A stretch of DNA of 64,000 nt from Streptomyces sp. NRRL WC-3626 (GCF_000718785.1 NZ_JOCA01000006.1:310001-374000), one strand, 5' to 3'; numbered from the stretch's first letter, positions 50,285-60,282 are shown. Translations and numbers: made by a program. Notes: generated by a model not told the origin, from the letters alone.

Positions 50285-50680
50285 ATGGCATCCTTCAAGA
50301 AGGTCCGGTCCCGGTGGAGGACCCGCCTCGCCTCCGTCGCGGTGGCCGCGGCCGGCGTACTCGCCATGACCGGTGCTCCGCCCGCCGCCGCGGACGACCT
50401 GGGCAGTACCTGCCCCTATCCGCATGTGTGCTTCTACAACGCGCTGGACTACTACGGGAACTACTTCCAGAGGTACCAGGACGTCACGAGCACCTACCAG
50501 AGCGTCCCCGCCAGGAACGGCTTCCTGACGGTCGTCAACACCCGCAACGACGACGTCGCCTACGTCCGCTACGTCTTCAACGGCAAGACCCAGGTGCGCT
50601 GCATGCCTCCCAGCACCACGTTCACCGTCACCGACGGACGCGCCACCGGCATCAGGATCAGCACGTCCTCGACCTGCTGA
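50285..50680 (+). CDS. Small secreted protein, possibly peptidase-inhibitor-I36-like
   Basis: 131 residues with a clear signal peptide: basic start, hydrophobic AVAAAGVLAMTGAPPAAA and cleavage near ADD at about residue 37. The mature part is about 95 residues with four Cys (CPYPHVCFYN, VRCMPP, final SSTC) and many Tyr and Asn residues, suggesting a beta-rich disulfide-bonded fold. The CPYPHVCFY opening recalls the I36 inhibitor family of Streptomyces, but the identity is tentative. ATG 50285 follows GAGAGG. It is flanked by terminators on both sides, so it is expressed on its own. Confidence 0.82.
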   Translation: MASFKKVRSRWRTRLASVAVAAAGVLAMTGAPPAAADDLGSTCPYPHVCFYNALDYYGNYFQRYQDVTSTYQSVPARNGFLTVVNTRNDDVAYVRYVFNGKTQVRCMPPSTTFTVTDGRATGIRISTSSTC

Positions 50681-50700
50681 CATCTGCCGACAGGCCACGG

Positions 50701-50733
50701 CCGGGCCCCCCGCGATGTCCGCGGGGGGCCCGG
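50701..50733 (+). terminator. Terminator of the small secreted protein gene
   Basis: A perfect 13-bp hairpin: CCGGGCCCCCCGC (50701-50713), loop GATGTCC, GCGGGGGGCCCGG (50721-50733). Confidence 0.85.
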
Positions 50734-50924
50734 CGTGCCGAGGGAGCCGACTTCGGTGTTGCCCGGATGCGATCGGTTTCCGGTCAAGCGTGTGTCTGAT
50801 TCTTCAAGCTGTTTTCACTCTCAATGGTCAACTTCGGTAACCGAGTGCTTATGGGCGGGTCCTGTCTGTCACCCTGTCGGCAGCGATCGAGTTCTCTTCG
50901 TACGAACTGCCCGGGGAGCCGCCC

Positions 50925-52961
50925 ATGCGGGCCATTCCGACCCAGCGGGAGACCGCCCCGTGCGCCCCCGACGCGCGCGGGTGCGCGCGGGTGGAGGCGA
51001 CCCTGACCGGGAGTCCCCTCGCGCCCGGTTCCGCGCGGGCGCTGCTGCGCAAGGCGCTCACCGAGTGGGCGGAACTCGCGCTGCCCGGCGCCGCGCACCT
51101 CACCGGCCGGACCGGCGACGACGCCACGCTCATCGCCAGCGAACTGGTCACCAACGCCGTCGTGCACGCCGGCACCGAGGTGCGCCTGACCTGCCGGCTG
51201 GAGCAGGAGACCGGTGCCCTCGTCATCGAGGTCACCGACCGGCACCCCTCCCGCGCACCGCGCGGCGGCGAACCGGAGACGGCCTGCGCGCGGGACGCCG
51301 CCGAGTACGGCAGGGGCCTGCGCCTGGTCGCCGCGCTCTCCGACTCCTGGGGGATCACCTACCGGCCGGGCGCGAAGACCGTGTGGGCGCGGCTGCCCAC
51401 GGGGGAGTACGCGGCCGGCGAGCGGACCGACCCGTACGGCGACGAGTACGCGCCGGCACCGGACCTCAGCGTCGCGGAGATCCTCGCGCCCGACCCCCTG
51501 GACCCGTCGGCCGACCGGAGCACGCAGGGGCACCGCGAGGCGGCCCCGGGCCGGGACACCTGGCTGGCCGGGTCGTACGGGGACGACTGGCTCGCCCGCC
51601 GCGACGGCCGCGACGGCACCTGGCTGGGACGCGGGGCCCTGTCCTTCCTCGCCGAGGCCTCCGACCTGCTCGCCGGGCAACTCGACGAGGACCTGGTCAC
51701 CTCCCTCGCCGGGCAGCTGATCGTGCCGCGGCTGGCCGACTGGTGCGCGGTGTGGCTGGAGGACGAGACCACCGGCCGCGGCGGCTGGAGCGACGGCGGC
51801 CCACGGTCCGACGGTCCCCGCCTCGCCCGCGTCTGGCACGCCGGCGAAAGCTGCATCGAGGCCCTGAGCCGGGTGCTCCGGCACAACCCGCCCGCCCTCG
51901 GCGACCCGTTCCTCCCGGGACCCGCCGCCTATCCGTGGCCGGTCCCGGCAGCGGACACCCCGCAGGACGGCGCGGACGGTGTTCCCGCCGCTGAGGTGTC
52001 CGGCACCGCCCTCGCCTACCGCCTCGTCGCCGGCGGACGCCCGCTGGGCTCCCTCGTCATCGGCCGGGGCGGTGTCGACCGCTTCCCCGACGAGATCACC
52101 GGCCTGGCCGAGGACCTCGGCCGACGCGTCGCCCTCGCCATCGGGGCCGCGCGGCAGTACTCCCGGCAGGCCACCATCAGCGCCGTACTGCAACGCGGAC
52201 TGCTGCCCGGTGCCGTCGCCGAGATCCCCGGCGTGCGCAGCGCCCTCGTCTACGAACCCTGCGACAAGGGCGGACCGAGCGGCGACTTCTACGACCTCTT
52301 CCACGCCGGACAGGGCCGCTGGTGCTTCGCCGTCGGCGACGTCCAGGGCAAGGGACCCGAGGCCGCCGTCGTCATCGGCCTCGTCCGCCCCTGGCTGCGG
52401 CTGCTCGCCCGCGAGGGCTACCGCGTCGCCGACGTCCTCGACCGCCTCAACCAGCTCCTCCTCGACGACGCCACCGAGGCCGCCGACGCCGCCGCCCGCG
52501 CACTGGTCGCCGCCGGAGCCCGCCCGACCGCCCCCGGCGACGGCCCCCAGACCCGCTTCCTCTCCCTCCTCTACGGGGAACTCGTCCCCTTCGCGGGCGG
52601 CGTCCGCTGCACCCTCGCCTCCGCCGGACACCCCCTCCCCCTGCTGCTCGCCCCCGACGGCTCGGTCGGTGCCGTGGCCCAGCCACAGACCCTGATCGGG
52701 GTCGTCGACGACGCCACCTACACCAGCGAGACCTTCGAGATGTACTCCGGCGACACCCTCCTGTGCGTCACCGACGGAGTCACCGAGCGGCGCTCCGGCT
52801 CCCGCCAGTTCGACGACGGCGACGGACTCGCCACCGCCCTGTCCGGCTGCGCGGGGATGCACGCGGAGCCGATAGCCGAACGCATCACCCAGCTCGTGCA
52901 CGAGTTCGGGGCCCGCCCGCCCGCCGACGATCTTGCCCTCCTGGTGCTCCAGGCGGAGTGA
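50925..52961 (+). CDS. HATPase-GAF-SpoIIE phosphatase (anti-sigma/PP2C regulator)
   Basis: 678 residues in three parts. Residues 20-160 are an RsbW-like ATPase (SELVTNAVVHAG N-box, YGRGLRLVAALSDSWG). Residues 230-400 are GAF-like. The C-terminal 270 are a SpoIIE/PP2C phosphatase: LQRGLLPGAV, GPSGDFYDLF, FAVGDVQGKGPEAAVV, CTLASAGHPLPLLL and VTDGVTE with its metal-binding acids. Such proteins control anti-anti-sigma phosphorylation in Streptomyces stress and development. No span is seen, so it is cytoplasmic. No sigma factor gene is adjacent, so the target cannot be read from context. ATG 50925 has a GGGGAG ribosome site. Confidence 0.92.
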   Translation: MRAIPTQRETAPCAPDARGCARVEATLTGSPLAPGSARALLRKALTEWAELALPGAAHLTGRTGDDATLIASELVTNAVVHAGTEVRLTCRLEQETGALVIEVTDRHPSRAPRGGEPETACARDAAEYGRGLRLVAALSDSWGITYRPGAKTVWARLPTGEYAAGERTDPYGDEYAPAPDLSVAEILAPDPLDPSADRSTQGHREAAPGRDTWLAGSYGDDWLARRDGRDGTWLGRGALSFLAEASDLLAGQLDEDLVTSLAGQLIVPRLADWCAVWLEDETTGRGGWSDGGPRSDGPRLARVWHAGESCIEALSRVLRHNPPALGDPFLPGPAAYPWPVPAADTPQDGADGVPAAEVSGTALAYRLVAGGRPLGSLVIGRGGVDRFPDEITGLAEDLGRRVALAIGAARQYSRQATISAVLQRGLLPGAVAEIPGVRSALVYEPCDKGGPSGDFYDLFHAGQGRWCFAVGDVQGKGPEAAVVIGLVRPWLRLLAREGYRVADVLDRLNQLLLDDATEAADAAARALVAAGARPTAPGDGPQTRFLSLLYGELVPFAGGVRCTLASAGHPLPLLLAPDGSVGAVAQPQTLIGVVDDATYTSETFEMYSGDTLLCVTDGVTERRSGSRQFDDGDGLATALSGCAGMHAEPIAERITQLVHEFGARPPADDLALLVLQAE

Positions 52962-52988
52962 CACGGCGGGTGCGGGACAATGGAGCAC

Positions 52989-54221
52989 ATGCCTTCCGCA
53001 CTCCCCGACGGCGAGCCCGTCCCCGCCGACGGCGCGCTGCCCGCCTCCGCGCTCGCCGGGGCCACGGGCCGCCCCCTCGGCTTCTACCTGCACGTCCCGT
53101 ACTGCGCGACCCGCTGCGGCTACTGCGACTTCAACACGTACACCGCGACCGAGCTGCGCGGCAGCGGCGGCGTACTGGCCTCCCGCGACAACTACGCCGA
53201 GACCCTCGTCGACGAGATCCGCCTGGCCCGCAAGGTGCTGGGCGACGACCCGCGCGAGGTCCGCACGGTCTTCGTCGGAGGCGGTACGCCCACGCTGCTG
53301 GCCGCCGACGACCTCGTACGGATGCTGGCGGCGATCCGGGAGGAGTTCGGCCTCGCGCCGGACGCCGAGGTGACGACGGAGGCGAACCCGGAGTCGGTCG
53401 ACCCGGCCTACCTCGCGACCCTGCGCGCGGGCGGCTTCAACCGGATCTCCTTCGGCATGCAGAGCGCCCGGCAGCACGTGCTGAAGGTACTGGACCGCAC
53501 CCACACCCCCGGCCGCCCCGAGGCCTGCGTCGCCGAGGCCCGCGCGGCCGGCTTCGGCCACGTCAACCTCGATCTGATCTACGGCACCCCGGGGGAGTCC
53601 GACGACGACTGGCGGGCGTCCCTGGACGCGGCGATCGGCGCCGGTCCCGACCATGTGTCCGCGTACGCCCTGATCGTCGAGGAGGGCACTCAGCTCGCCC
53701 GGCGCATCCGCCGGGGTGAGGTGCCGATGACGGACGACGATGTCCACGCGGACCGGTATCTGATCGCCGAGGAGAGGCTGTCGGCGGCGGGGTTCGACTG
53801 GTACGAGGTGTCGAACTGGGCCACCTCCGAGGCCGGCCGCTGCCTGCACAACGAGCTGTACTGGCGGGGCGCGGACTGGTGGGGCGCGGGGCCGGGCGCC
53901 CACTCGCACGTGGGCGGGGTGCGGTGGTGGAACGTGAAGCATCCCGGCGCGTACGCGGCGGCGCTGGCTTCGGGGAAGTCCCCGGGCGCCGGCCGCGAGG
54001 TCCTCACGGACGAGGACCGGCGGGTCGAGCGGATCCTGCTGGAGCTGCGCCTGCGGGAGGGTGTCCCGCTGTCCCTGCTTCGGGAGGAGGGGCTGGCGGC
54101 GTCGCGGCGTGCGCTGGCGGACGGACTGCTGGAGCGGGGCCCGTACGAGGAGGGTCACGCGGCCCTCACCCTGCGCGGCCGGCTGCTGGCGGACGCGGTG
54201 GTGCGGGACCTGGTGGACTGA
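52989..54221 (+). CDS. hemW: HemW-type radical SAM heme chaperone
   Basis: Radical SAM protein, formerly called HemN-like oxygen-independent coproporphyrinogen oxidase; HemW proteins bind heme rather than oxidise coproporphyrinogen. The 410-residue product has the cluster motif Cys39-x3-Cys43-x2-Cys46-Asp-Phe; the fourth Cys of true HemN (CxxxCxxCxC) is Phe, which supports HemW. Other motifs are FVGGGTPTLL, NRISFGMQS and LDLIYGTPGE. ATG 52989 is 7 bases after GACAAT; ATG 52980 is the alternative. It lies upstream of hrcA-dnaJ, a common neighbour. Confidence 0.93.
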   Translation: MPSALPDGEPVPADGALPASALAGATGRPLGFYLHVPYCATRCGYCDFNTYTATELRGSGGVLASRDNYAETLVDEIRLARKVLGDDPREVRTVFVGGGTPTLLAADDLVRMLAAIREEFGLAPDAEVTTEANPESVDPAYLATLRAGGFNRISFGMQSARQHVLKVLDRTHTPGRPEACVAEARAAGFGHVNLDLIYGTPGESDDDWRASLDAAIGAGPDHVSAYALIVEEGTQLARRIRRGEVPMTDDDVHADRYLIAEERLSAAGFDWYEVSNWATSEAGRCLHNELYWRGADWWGAGPGAHSHVGGVRWWNVKHPGAYAAALASGKSPGAGREVLTDEDRRVERILLELRLREGVPLSLLREEGLAASRRALADGLLERGPYEEGHAALTLRGRLLADAVVRDLVD

Positions 54222-54382
54222 TCGCCCCCGCCGCCCCTTCCCGTTCCCGTCCCCCGGGGGCGCTGCCCCCGGACCCCCGCTCCTCAAACGCCGGAGGGGC
54301 TAATTTCAGCCCCTCCGGCGTTTGAGGAGCGGGGTCTGGGGCGGAGCCCCAGGTTCGGGACGGGAAGGGGCGGCGGGGGCGA
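54222..54382. repeat. Dispersed repeat, copy 2, forming a 160-base palindrome
   Basis: The right arm (54307-54382) matches the copies at 8612 and 60207. The left arm (54222-54302) is its imperfect reverse complement, so the whole can fold into a very long hairpin around CTAATTT. It fills the gap between convergent hemW and the DUF3097 gene and probably terminates both. Confidence 0.85.
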
Positions 54383-54395
54383 AAAAGCCTCGCCC

Positions 54396-55205
54396 TCAGG
54401 ACGGCATCGTGACGAAGTCGATCAGTTCCTCCACGCGGCCCAGGAGCTGGGGCTCCAGGTCCTTGTAGGAGTGGACCGAGTCGAGGATCCGCCGCCACGC
54501 CTCCCCCGTGTTCGCCACCCGCCACCCCAGCGCCGAACACACCCCCGACTTCCAGTCCTGCCCCCGAGGCACCCGCGGCCACCCGGCGATCCCCACGGAC
54601 GCCGGCTTCACCGCCTCCCAGACGTCGATGTACGGATGCCCCACCACCAGCGCGTGCTCGCTCGTGACCGCCTCCGCGATCCGCCACTCCTTCGAGCCCG
54701 GCACCAGATGGTCCACCAGGACGCCCAGCCGCGCGTCGGGGCCGGGGGCGAAGTCCTCGACGATCGAGGGCAGGTCGTCGACGCCCGACAGGTACTCGAC
54801 CACCACGCCCTCGATGCGCAGATCGTCGCCCCACACCTTCTCGACCAGCTCCGCGTCGTGCCGCCCCTCGACATAGATGCGCCCCGCGCGGGCCACCCGC
54901 GCCCGCGCGCCGGGAACGGCGACGGACCCGGACGCCGTACGGGCGGGACGCACCGGACCGGCGGCGGACGGACGCACCAGCGTCACCACCCGCCCCTCCA
55001 GCAGGAAACCGCGCGGCTCCAGCGGGAACACCCGGTGCTTGCCGAAGCGGTCCTCCAGCGTCACCGTGCCCGCCTCGCAGCGGATCACCGCGCCGCAGAA
55101 GCCGGTACCGGGTTCCTCCACCACCAGGCCGGGCTCGGCCGCGACCTCGGGGACCGGCTGCGGCTTCTTCCACGGAGGGGTCAGATCGGCGGAGTACTGG
55201 CGCAT
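54396..55205 (-). CDS. DUF3097 family protein
   Basis: Actinobacterial protein of unknown function, 269 residues. I assign DUF3097 from [64 protein letters not shown] and [11 protein letters not shown]; the [14 protein letters not shown] pattern resembles a TOPRIM-like acidic site, suggesting nucleic-acid handling, though this is inference. ATG 55205 starts the conserved [11 protein letters not shown]. It lies 34 bases from an MBL-fold hydrolase gene on the same strand, likely one transcript. Confidence 0.85.
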   Translation of the reverse strand: MRQYSADLTPPWKKPQPVPEVAAEPGLVVEEPGTGFCGAVIRCEAGTVTLEDRFGKHRVFPLEPRGFLLEGRVVTLVRPSAAGPVRPARTASGSVAVPGARARVARAGRIYVEGRHDAELVEKVWGDDLRIEGVVVEYLSGVDDLPSIVEDFAPGPDARLGVLVDHLVPGSKEWRIAEAVTSEHALVVGHPYIDVWEAVKPASVGIAGWPRVPRGQDWKSGVCSALGWRVANTGEAWRRILDSVHSYKDLEPQLLGRVEELIDFVTMPS

Positions 55206-55239
55206 TCTGACGACGATACGAGGAGTCCGCCCGCCGCGA

Positions 55240-55974
55240 TCAGTCCGACACGCCGAAACGCGCCGCCAGCGCGTCCCGCTGGGCCCGTACGAACGCCGCG
55301 TCCACCACCGCGCCGTGCCCGGGCACGTACCGCGCGTCCTCACCGCCCAGCTCGAGCAGCCGGTCCAGCGCGGCCGGCCAGTGCGACGGTACGGCGTCGG
55401 GGCCGGCCTGAGGTTCGCCCGACTCCTCGACCAGGTCGCCGCAGAACACGACCTCCGGGGAACCGGGGACCAGAACCGCGAGGTCATGGGCGGTGTGCCC
55501 GGGGCCCACGTTCGCCAGCAGCACCTGCCGCCCGCCGGCCGGCCCGAGGTCGAGCGTCCACTCGCCGGACACCGGGTGCCGTGGCGGCACCAGCGCGTCC
55601 ACGGCCTCCTGTGCCACCCCCGCGTCCAGCCCGTACCGCACCGCGTCCGCCCGCAGTTCCGCGCGCCCGCGAGCCGTCAGCACCGTCTCCATGCCCACCG
55701 CGCCGAACACCTCCGCGTCCGCGAAGGCCGACGAACCGAGGACATGATCGAAGTGCGGGTGGGTGAGCGCGAGATGTGTCACACGACGGCCGGTGAGCGC
55801 GAGCGCCTCGGCCCGCAACCGTGCGCCCTCGGCCGGCCCGGACCCCGCGTCCACGAGCAGCACCCCGTCCGCCCCCACGACGAGCCCCGCCGTGCAGTCC
55901 CACACCGGCAGCCGGCACCGCCCCACCCCGGGCGCCAGTTGCTCCCATCCCGACTCTTCCCAAGTCACGGTCAT
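55240..55974 (-). CDS. MBL-fold metallohydrolase
   Basis: 244 residues with the metallo-beta-lactamase signature [10 protein letters not shown] near residue 70, [11 protein letters not shown] for the next metal ligand, and [10 protein letters not shown] and [10 protein letters not shown] for the later Asp and His. The two-metal site therefore looks complete. No signal peptide, so it is cytoplasmic and more likely a thioesterase, lactonase or glyoxalase-like enzyme than a resistance enzyme. It precedes the DUF3097 gene and is divergent from hrcA. Confidence 0.88.
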   Translation of the reverse strand: MTVTWEESGWEQLAPGVGRCRLPVWDCTAGLVVGADGVLLVDAGSGPAEGARLRAEALALTGRRVTHLALTHPHFDHVLGSSAFADAEVFGAVGMETVLTARGRAELRADAVRYGLDAGVAQEAVDALVPPRHPVSGEWTLDLGPAGGRQVLLANVGPGHTAHDLAVLVPGSPEVVFCGDLVEESGEPQAGPDAVPSHWPAALDRLLELGGEDARYVPGHGAVVDAAFVRAQRDALAARFGVSD

Positions 55975-56028
55975 GACGGGACGCTATCGGGGACGACGGC
56001 GCCCGGCGCGGCGGCGCGGGGACCGGCC

Positions 56029-56059
56029 TTGCCCGGGGCGTACCCCCCGGCCGTACACT
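56029..56059 (+). promoter_or_regulatory. hrcA-dnaJ promoter
   Basis: TTGCCC (56029-56034) and TACACT (56054-56059) form -35 and -10 elements with 19-bp spacing, placing the start site just before the CIRCE operator. Confidence 0.6.
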
Positions 56060-56071
56060 GGGCGGGGAAGT

Positions 56072-56098
56072 CTGGCACTCGCGTGCGAAGAGTGCCAG
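56072..56098 (+). promoter_or_regulatory. CIRCE operator (HrcA binding site)
   Basis: CTGGCACTC-N9-GAGTGCCAG is a perfect 9-9-9 inverted repeat matching the CIRCE consensus TTAGCACTC-N9-GAGTGCTAA in its core. It lies between the promoter and hrcA, so HrcA should repress its own operon until heat shock. Confidence 0.93.
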
Positions 56099-56145
56099 GC
56101 GGACAGGGAAGGTACCGCGCGGGAAGGCTTCTGGAGGTGTGCGCG

Positions 56146-57162
56146 ATGCTCAGTGAACGCAGGCTCCAGGTGCTGCGCGCCATCGTCCAGGACTATGTGG
56201 GCACCGAGGAGCCCGTCGGCTCCAAGGCCCTCACCGAGCGGCACAACCTGGGCGTCTCCCCGGCCACCGTGCGCAATGACATGGCGGCCCTGGAGGACGA
56301 GGGGTTCATCGCCCAGCCGCACACCAGTGCCGGGCGCATCCCCACCGACAAGGGCTACCGGCTGTTCGTCGACCGGCTCGCCGGCGTGAAGCCGATGACC
56401 GCGCCCGAGCGCCGGGCCATCCAGAACTTCCTCGACGGCTCCGTCGATCTCGACGACGTGGTCGCCAGGACCGTACGGCTGCTCGCCCAGCTGACCCGGC
56501 AGGTCGCCGTCGTGCAGTACCCGTCGCTGACCCGCTCCACGGTGCGGCACGTGGAACTGCTGTCCCTGGCCCCCGCGCGGCTGATGCTGGTGCTGATCAC
56601 GGACACCGGCCGGGTGGAGCAGCGCCTGGTCGACTGCCCGGCGCCGTTCGGCGAGCAGTCGCTCGCGGACCTGCGCGCGCGGCTCAACAGCCGGGTCGCG
56701 GGCCGCCGGTTCACCGATGTGCCGAGCCTGGTCGAGGACCTCCCCGAGGCATTCGAGGCGGACGACCGCGGTACGGTCTCGATGGTGCTCTCCACTCTGC
56801 TGGAGACGCTCGTCGAGGAGAACGAGGAGCGGCTGATGATCGGCGGTACCGCCAATCTCACCCGCTTCGGACATGACTTCCCCCTCACGATCCGGCCCGT
56901 CCTCGAGGCGCTGGAGGAGCAGGTCGTGCTTCTCAAGTTGCTTGGGGAGGCGGGGGATTCGGGCATGACCGTGCGCATCGGGCACGAGAACGCCTATGAG
57001 GGACTCAACTCCACGTCCGTCGTGTCGGTGGGCTACGGTTCGGGCGGCGAGGCTGTTGCCAAGCTCGGCGTGGTCGGACCGACCCGCATGGACTACCCGG
57101 GAACGATGGGAGCGGTACGCGCAGTGGCACGGTACGTCGGACAGATCCTGGCGGAGTCATAG
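56146..57162 (+). CDS. hrcA: Heat-inducible transcription repressor HrcA
   Basis: Represses class I heat-shock genes by binding CIRCE, with GroE as folding modulator. The 338-residue protein has the winged helix ([52 protein letters not shown] segment reading [16 protein letters not shown]), the regulatory middle and a C-terminal SVVSVGYG and [14 protein letters not shown] 56146 follows GGAGG (56133-56137) by 8 bases. Its stop overlaps the dnaJ start by one base. The perfect CIRCE upstream shows autoregulation. Confidence 0.97.
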   Translation: MLSERRLQVLRAIVQDYVGTEEPVGSKALTERHNLGVSPATVRNDMAALEDEGFIAQPHTSAGRIPTDKGYRLFVDRLAGVKPMTAPERRAIQNFLDGSVDLDDVVARTVRLLAQLTRQVAVVQYPSLTRSTVRHVELLSLAPARLMLVLITDTGRVEQRLVDCPAPFGEQSLADLRARLNSRVAGRRFTDVPSLVEDLPEAFEADDRGTVSMVLSTLLETLVEENEERLMIGGTANLTRFGHDFPLTIRPVLEALEEQVVLLKLLGEAGDSGMTVRIGHENAYEGLNSTSVVSVGYGSGGEAVAKLGVVGPTRMDYPGTMGAVRAVARYVGQILAES

Positions 57163-58301
57163 TGGCCACGGACTACTACGCCGTACTCGGCGTACGCCGC
57201 GACGCGTCGCAGGAGGAGATCAAGAAGGCCTTCCGGCGGCTCGCCCGCGAGCTGCATCCGGACGTCAATCCTGATCCCAAGACGCAGGAGCGGTTCAAGG
57301 AGATCAACGCCGCCTACGAGGTGTTGTCGGACCCGCAGAAGAAACAGGTCTACGACCTGGGCGGCGACCCCCTCTCCCAGGCGGGTGGCGGCGGTGGCGC
57401 GGGCGGCTTCGGTGCGGGCGGCTTCGGCAACTTCTCCGACATCATGGACGCGTTCTTCGGTACGGCGTCGCAGCGCGGGCCGCGCTCGCGCACCCGCCGG
57501 GGCCAGGACGCCATGATCCGGATCGACGTCGAGCTCGACGAGGCGGCGTTCGGCACGACGAAGGACATCCAGGTCGACACGGCCGTCGTCTGCACCACGT
57601 GCAGCGGCGAGGGCGCCGCTCCGGGCACCACCGCGCAGACCTGTGACATGTGCCGTGGCCGGGGTGAGGTCTCGCAGGTCACGCGGTCCTTCCTGGGCCA
57701 GGTCATGACGTCCCGCCCCTGCCCGCAGTGCCAGGGCTTCGGCACCGTCGTCCCGACCCCGTGCCCCGAGTGCGCGGGCGACGGCCGCATCCGCTCCCGG
57801 CGCACCCTCACGGTCAAGATCCCGGCCGGTGTCGACAACGGCACCCGGATCCAGCTGGCCGGCGAGGGCGAGGTCGGGCCCGGCGGCGGTCCCGCCGGCG
57901 ACCTGTACGTGGAGATCCACGAACTCCCGCACAGCACCTTCCAGAGGCGCGGCGACGACCTGCACTGCACGGTCACCATCCCGATGACGGCGGCGTCCCT
58001 CGGCACCAAGGTGCCGCTGGAGACGCTGGACGGCATGGAGGAGGTCGACATCCGGCCCGGCACCCAGTCCGGCCAGTCGATCCCGCTGCACGGCCGGGGC
58101 ATCACCCACCTGCGCGGCGGCGGCCGGGGCGACCTCATCGTCCACGTGGAGGTCCAGACCCCGACGAAGCTCGACCCGGAACAGGAACGCCTGCTCCGCG
58201 AACTCTCCAAGCTGCGCGGGGAGGAACGGCCTACGGGACAGTTCCAGCCCGGCCAGCAGGGGTTGTTCTCCCGGCTGAAGGACGCCTTCAACGGCCGCTG
58301 A
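57162..58301 (+). CDS. dnaJ: Chaperone DnaJ
   Basis: DnaK co-chaperone. The 379-residue type I protein has the J domain with His32-Pro-Asp (ELHPDVNPD), a Gly/Phe-rich stretch ([11 protein letters not shown]), four zinc-knuckle CxxCxGxG repeats ([32 protein letters not shown]) and the C-terminal substrate-binding domains. GTG 57162 overlaps the hrcA TAG by one base, so both are in the CIRCE-controlled operon. This is the hrcA-linked dnaJ; Streptomyces normally has another with dnaK. Confidence 0.97.
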   Translation: MATDYYAVLGVRRDASQEEIKKAFRRLARELHPDVNPDPKTQERFKEINAAYEVLSDPQKKQVYDLGGDPLSQAGGGGGAGGFGAGGFGNFSDIMDAFFGTASQRGPRSRTRRGQDAMIRIDVELDEAAFGTTKDIQVDTAVVCTTCSGEGAAPGTTAQTCDMCRGRGEVSQVTRSFLGQVMTSRPCPQCQGFGTVVPTPCPECAGDGRIRSRRTLTVKIPAGVDNGTRIQLAGEGEVGPGGGPAGDLYVEIHELPHSTFQRRGDDLHCTVTIPMTAASLGTKVPLETLDGMEEVDIRPGTQSGQSIPLHGRGITHLRGGGRGDLIVHVEVQTPTKLDPEQERLLRELSKLRGEERPTGQFQPGQQGLFSRLKDAFNGR

Positions 58302-58390
58302 CGCCGGCTTCGGTGTCCCGGCGAAAAGTGGCTTATGCCAAGGGGAAGGGCAGGTTCGGAGTTGAGCGGGGGACGTGACAACATGCGGTC

Positions 58391-59437
58391 ATGTCCTCCG
58401 TACTGACCGAAATCTGCCCGCACCCCGTCGTGCAGGCGCCCATGGCGGGCGGTGTCGCCGTGCCGCAGCTCGCCGCCGCCGTGTCCGAGGCGGGCGGACT
58501 CGGTTTCCTGGCCGCCGGGTACAAGACGGCGGACGGGATGTACCAGGAGATCAAGCAGCTGCGGGGACTGACCTCCCGCCCCTTCGGCGTCAACCTCTTC
58601 CTGCCGCAGCCGGAGACACCCGACGCGGCCGCCGTCGGCGTCTACGCCCATCAGCTGGCCGGCGAGGCCTCCTGGTACGAGACCGAGCTCGGCGATGCCG
58701 ACAGCGGCCGTGACGACGGCTACGACGCGAAACTCGCCGTACTGCTGGACAACCCCGTGCCGGTGGTGTCGTTCCATTTCGGCGTCCCGTCCCGCGAGGT
58801 ACTGGACGCCCTGCGCCGCGCCGGCACGTTCACGCTGGTCACCGCCACCACCGCCGAGGAGGCCCGCGCCGTGGAACAAGCCGGCGCGGACGCGGTGATC
58901 GCGCAGGGCGTGGAGGCCGGCGGCCACCAGGGCACCCATCGGGACGTCCCGGACACGGACCGTTCCGGTGTCGGACTGCTCTCCCTCGTCGCCCAAGTCC
59001 GGGAGTCCGTCGGCATCCCGGTCGTCGCGGCCGGCGGCATCATGCGGGGCGGCCAGATCGCCGCCGTGCTCGCGGCCGGCGCCGACGCGGCCCAGCTCGG
59101 CACGGCCTTCCTCGCCGCCCACGAGTCCGGCGCGCACTCCCTGCACAAGCGCGCCCTGACCGACCCCCTGTACGCCCGCACCGAGCTGACCCGCGCCTTC
59201 TCGGGCCGGCCGGCCCGCGCCCTGGTCAACCGTTTCCTGCGCGAGCACGGCCCGTACGCGCCCGCCGCCTACCCCGACGTCCACCATCTGACCGCCCCCC
59301 TGCGCAAGGCCGCCGCCAGGGCCGGGGACGCGCAGGGGATGGCGCTGTGGGCGGGGCAGGGCCACCGCATGGCCCGCGAACTGCCCGCCGGACAGCTGGT
59401 GGAGCTGCTGGCCGCCGAACTGGAGGCCGCCCGATGA
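58391..59437 (+). CDS. Nitronate monooxygenase-like flavoprotein
   Basis: FMN enzyme of the 2-nitropropane dioxygenase family. The 348-residue TIM barrel shows VVQAPMAGGVAVPQLAAAVSEAGGLGFLAAGY, VVSFHFGVPS, DAVIAQGVEAGGHQGTH (with the family's active-site His) and VAAGGIMRGGQIAAVLAAGADAAQLGTAFL for phosphate binding. The substrate may be propionate 3-nitronate or another nitro compound. ATG 58391 lacks a ribosome site and follows GACAAC by 8 bases, perhaps leaderless. Its stop overlaps the rsmE start (ATGA), so the two are coupled. Confidence 0.9.
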   Translation: MSSVLTEICPHPVVQAPMAGGVAVPQLAAAVSEAGGLGFLAAGYKTADGMYQEIKQLRGLTSRPFGVNLFLPQPETPDAAAVGVYAHQLAGEASWYETELGDADSGRDDGYDAKLAVLLDNPVPVVSFHFGVPSREVLDALRRAGTFTLVTATTAEEARAVEQAGADAVIAQGVEAGGHQGTHRDVPDTDRSGVGLLSLVAQVRESVGIPVVAAGGIMRGGQIAAVLAAGADAAQLGTAFLAAHESGAHSLHKRALTDPLYARTELTRAFSGRPARALVNRFLREHGPYAPAAYPDVHHLTAPLRKAAARAGDAQGMALWAGQGHRMARELPAGQLVELLAAELEAAR

Positions 59438-60174
59438 CCGCGCCGGTGTTCGTCGTCGACGACTTCGCCACGGACGGCTCCGGCCGCTACGTACTCGACG
59501 GGCCCGAGGGACGGCACGCGGTCTCCGTGAAGCGGCTGCGGGCCGGCGAGGGCGTGATCCTCACGGACGGCGCCGGGCGCTGGGCCGAGGGCGAGGTGGA
59601 CGCCGCCGAGGGCAAGGACCGGCTGGTCGTGCGGCTCGGCGAGGTCGTGGAGGAGCCGGCGGAGACGCCCCGGCTGACCGTCGTCCAGGCGCTGCCCAAG
59701 GGGGACCGGGGTGAGGTGGCGGTGGAGACGATGACCGAGGTCGGGGTCGACGTCATCGTGCCGTGGGCGGCGTCGCGGTGCATCACGCAGTGGAAGGGCG
59801 AGCGGGGGGCGAAGTCGCTCGGGAAGTGGCGGGCGACGGCCCGGGAGGCGGGGAAGCAGTCGCGGCGGGTGCGGTTTCCCCGGGTGGCGGACGCGGTGAC
59901 GAGCCGGGGGGTTGCGTCGATTCTCGCCGAAGCGGAGTTCGCGGCCGTGCTGCACGAGAGCGGTACGGAGGCGTTGGCATCCGTGGCGCTTCCCGTGTCC
60001 GGGGACATCGTGTTGGTGGTCGGGCCCGAAGGGGGTGTCTCGCCGGAGGAGTTGGCGTTGTTCTCGGAGGCGGGGGCTCGGGCGTTCCGGCTGGGACGGA
60101 GTGTGCTGCGGACGTCTACGGCGGGGACGGCCGCGGCGGCACTGTTGCTCGGGCGTTCGGGGCGGTGGGCCTGA
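59434..60174 (+). CDS. rsmE: 16S rRNA m3U1498 methyltransferase
   Basis: SPOUT-class methyltransferase acting on U1498 of 16S rRNA. The 246-residue protein has an N-terminal PUA-like part (EGRHAVSVKRLRAGEGVILTDG), LPKGDRGEVAVETMTEVGVD, RCITQWKGERGAKSLGKWRATAREAGKQS-type basic region and the knot motif VVGPEGGVSPEEL with LGRSVLRTSTA. It overlaps the preceding gene by four bases; the dnaJ-rsmE linkage is common in bacteria. Codons in the last third use more T than its neighbours, but the motifs are intact. Confidence 0.95.
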   Translation: MTAPVFVVDDFATDGSGRYVLDGPEGRHAVSVKRLRAGEGVILTDGAGRWAEGEVDAAEGKDRLVVRLGEVVEEPAETPRLTVVQALPKGDRGEVAVETMTEVGVDVIVPWAASRCITQWKGERGAKSLGKWRATAREAGKQSRRVRFPRVADAVTSRGVASILAEAEFAAVLHESGTEALASVALPVSGDIVLVVGPEGGVSPEELALFSEAGARAFRLGRSVLRTSTAGTAAAALLLGRSGRWA

Positions 60175-60175
60175 G

Positions 60176-60282
60176 CTCCTCAAACTCCCCCGGAGGGGCT
60201 GAAACTCAGCCCCTCCGGCGTTTGAGGAGCGGGGTCCGGGGCGGAGCCCCAGGGTCGGGACGGGAAGGGGCGGCGGGGGCGA
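60176..60282. repeat. Dispersed repeat, copy 3
   Basis: Right arm 60207-60282 is nearly identical to the copies at 8612 and 54307. A short left arm (60176-60201) is complementary to its first bases, giving a hairpin right after rsmE that probably terminates transcription. Confidence 0.82.

Noticed and set aside
50784..54287. 1167-residue open frame on the minus strand
   Set aside because: Antisense to the SpoIIE-type phosphatase and hemW genes; composition is that of a GC-codon shadow.
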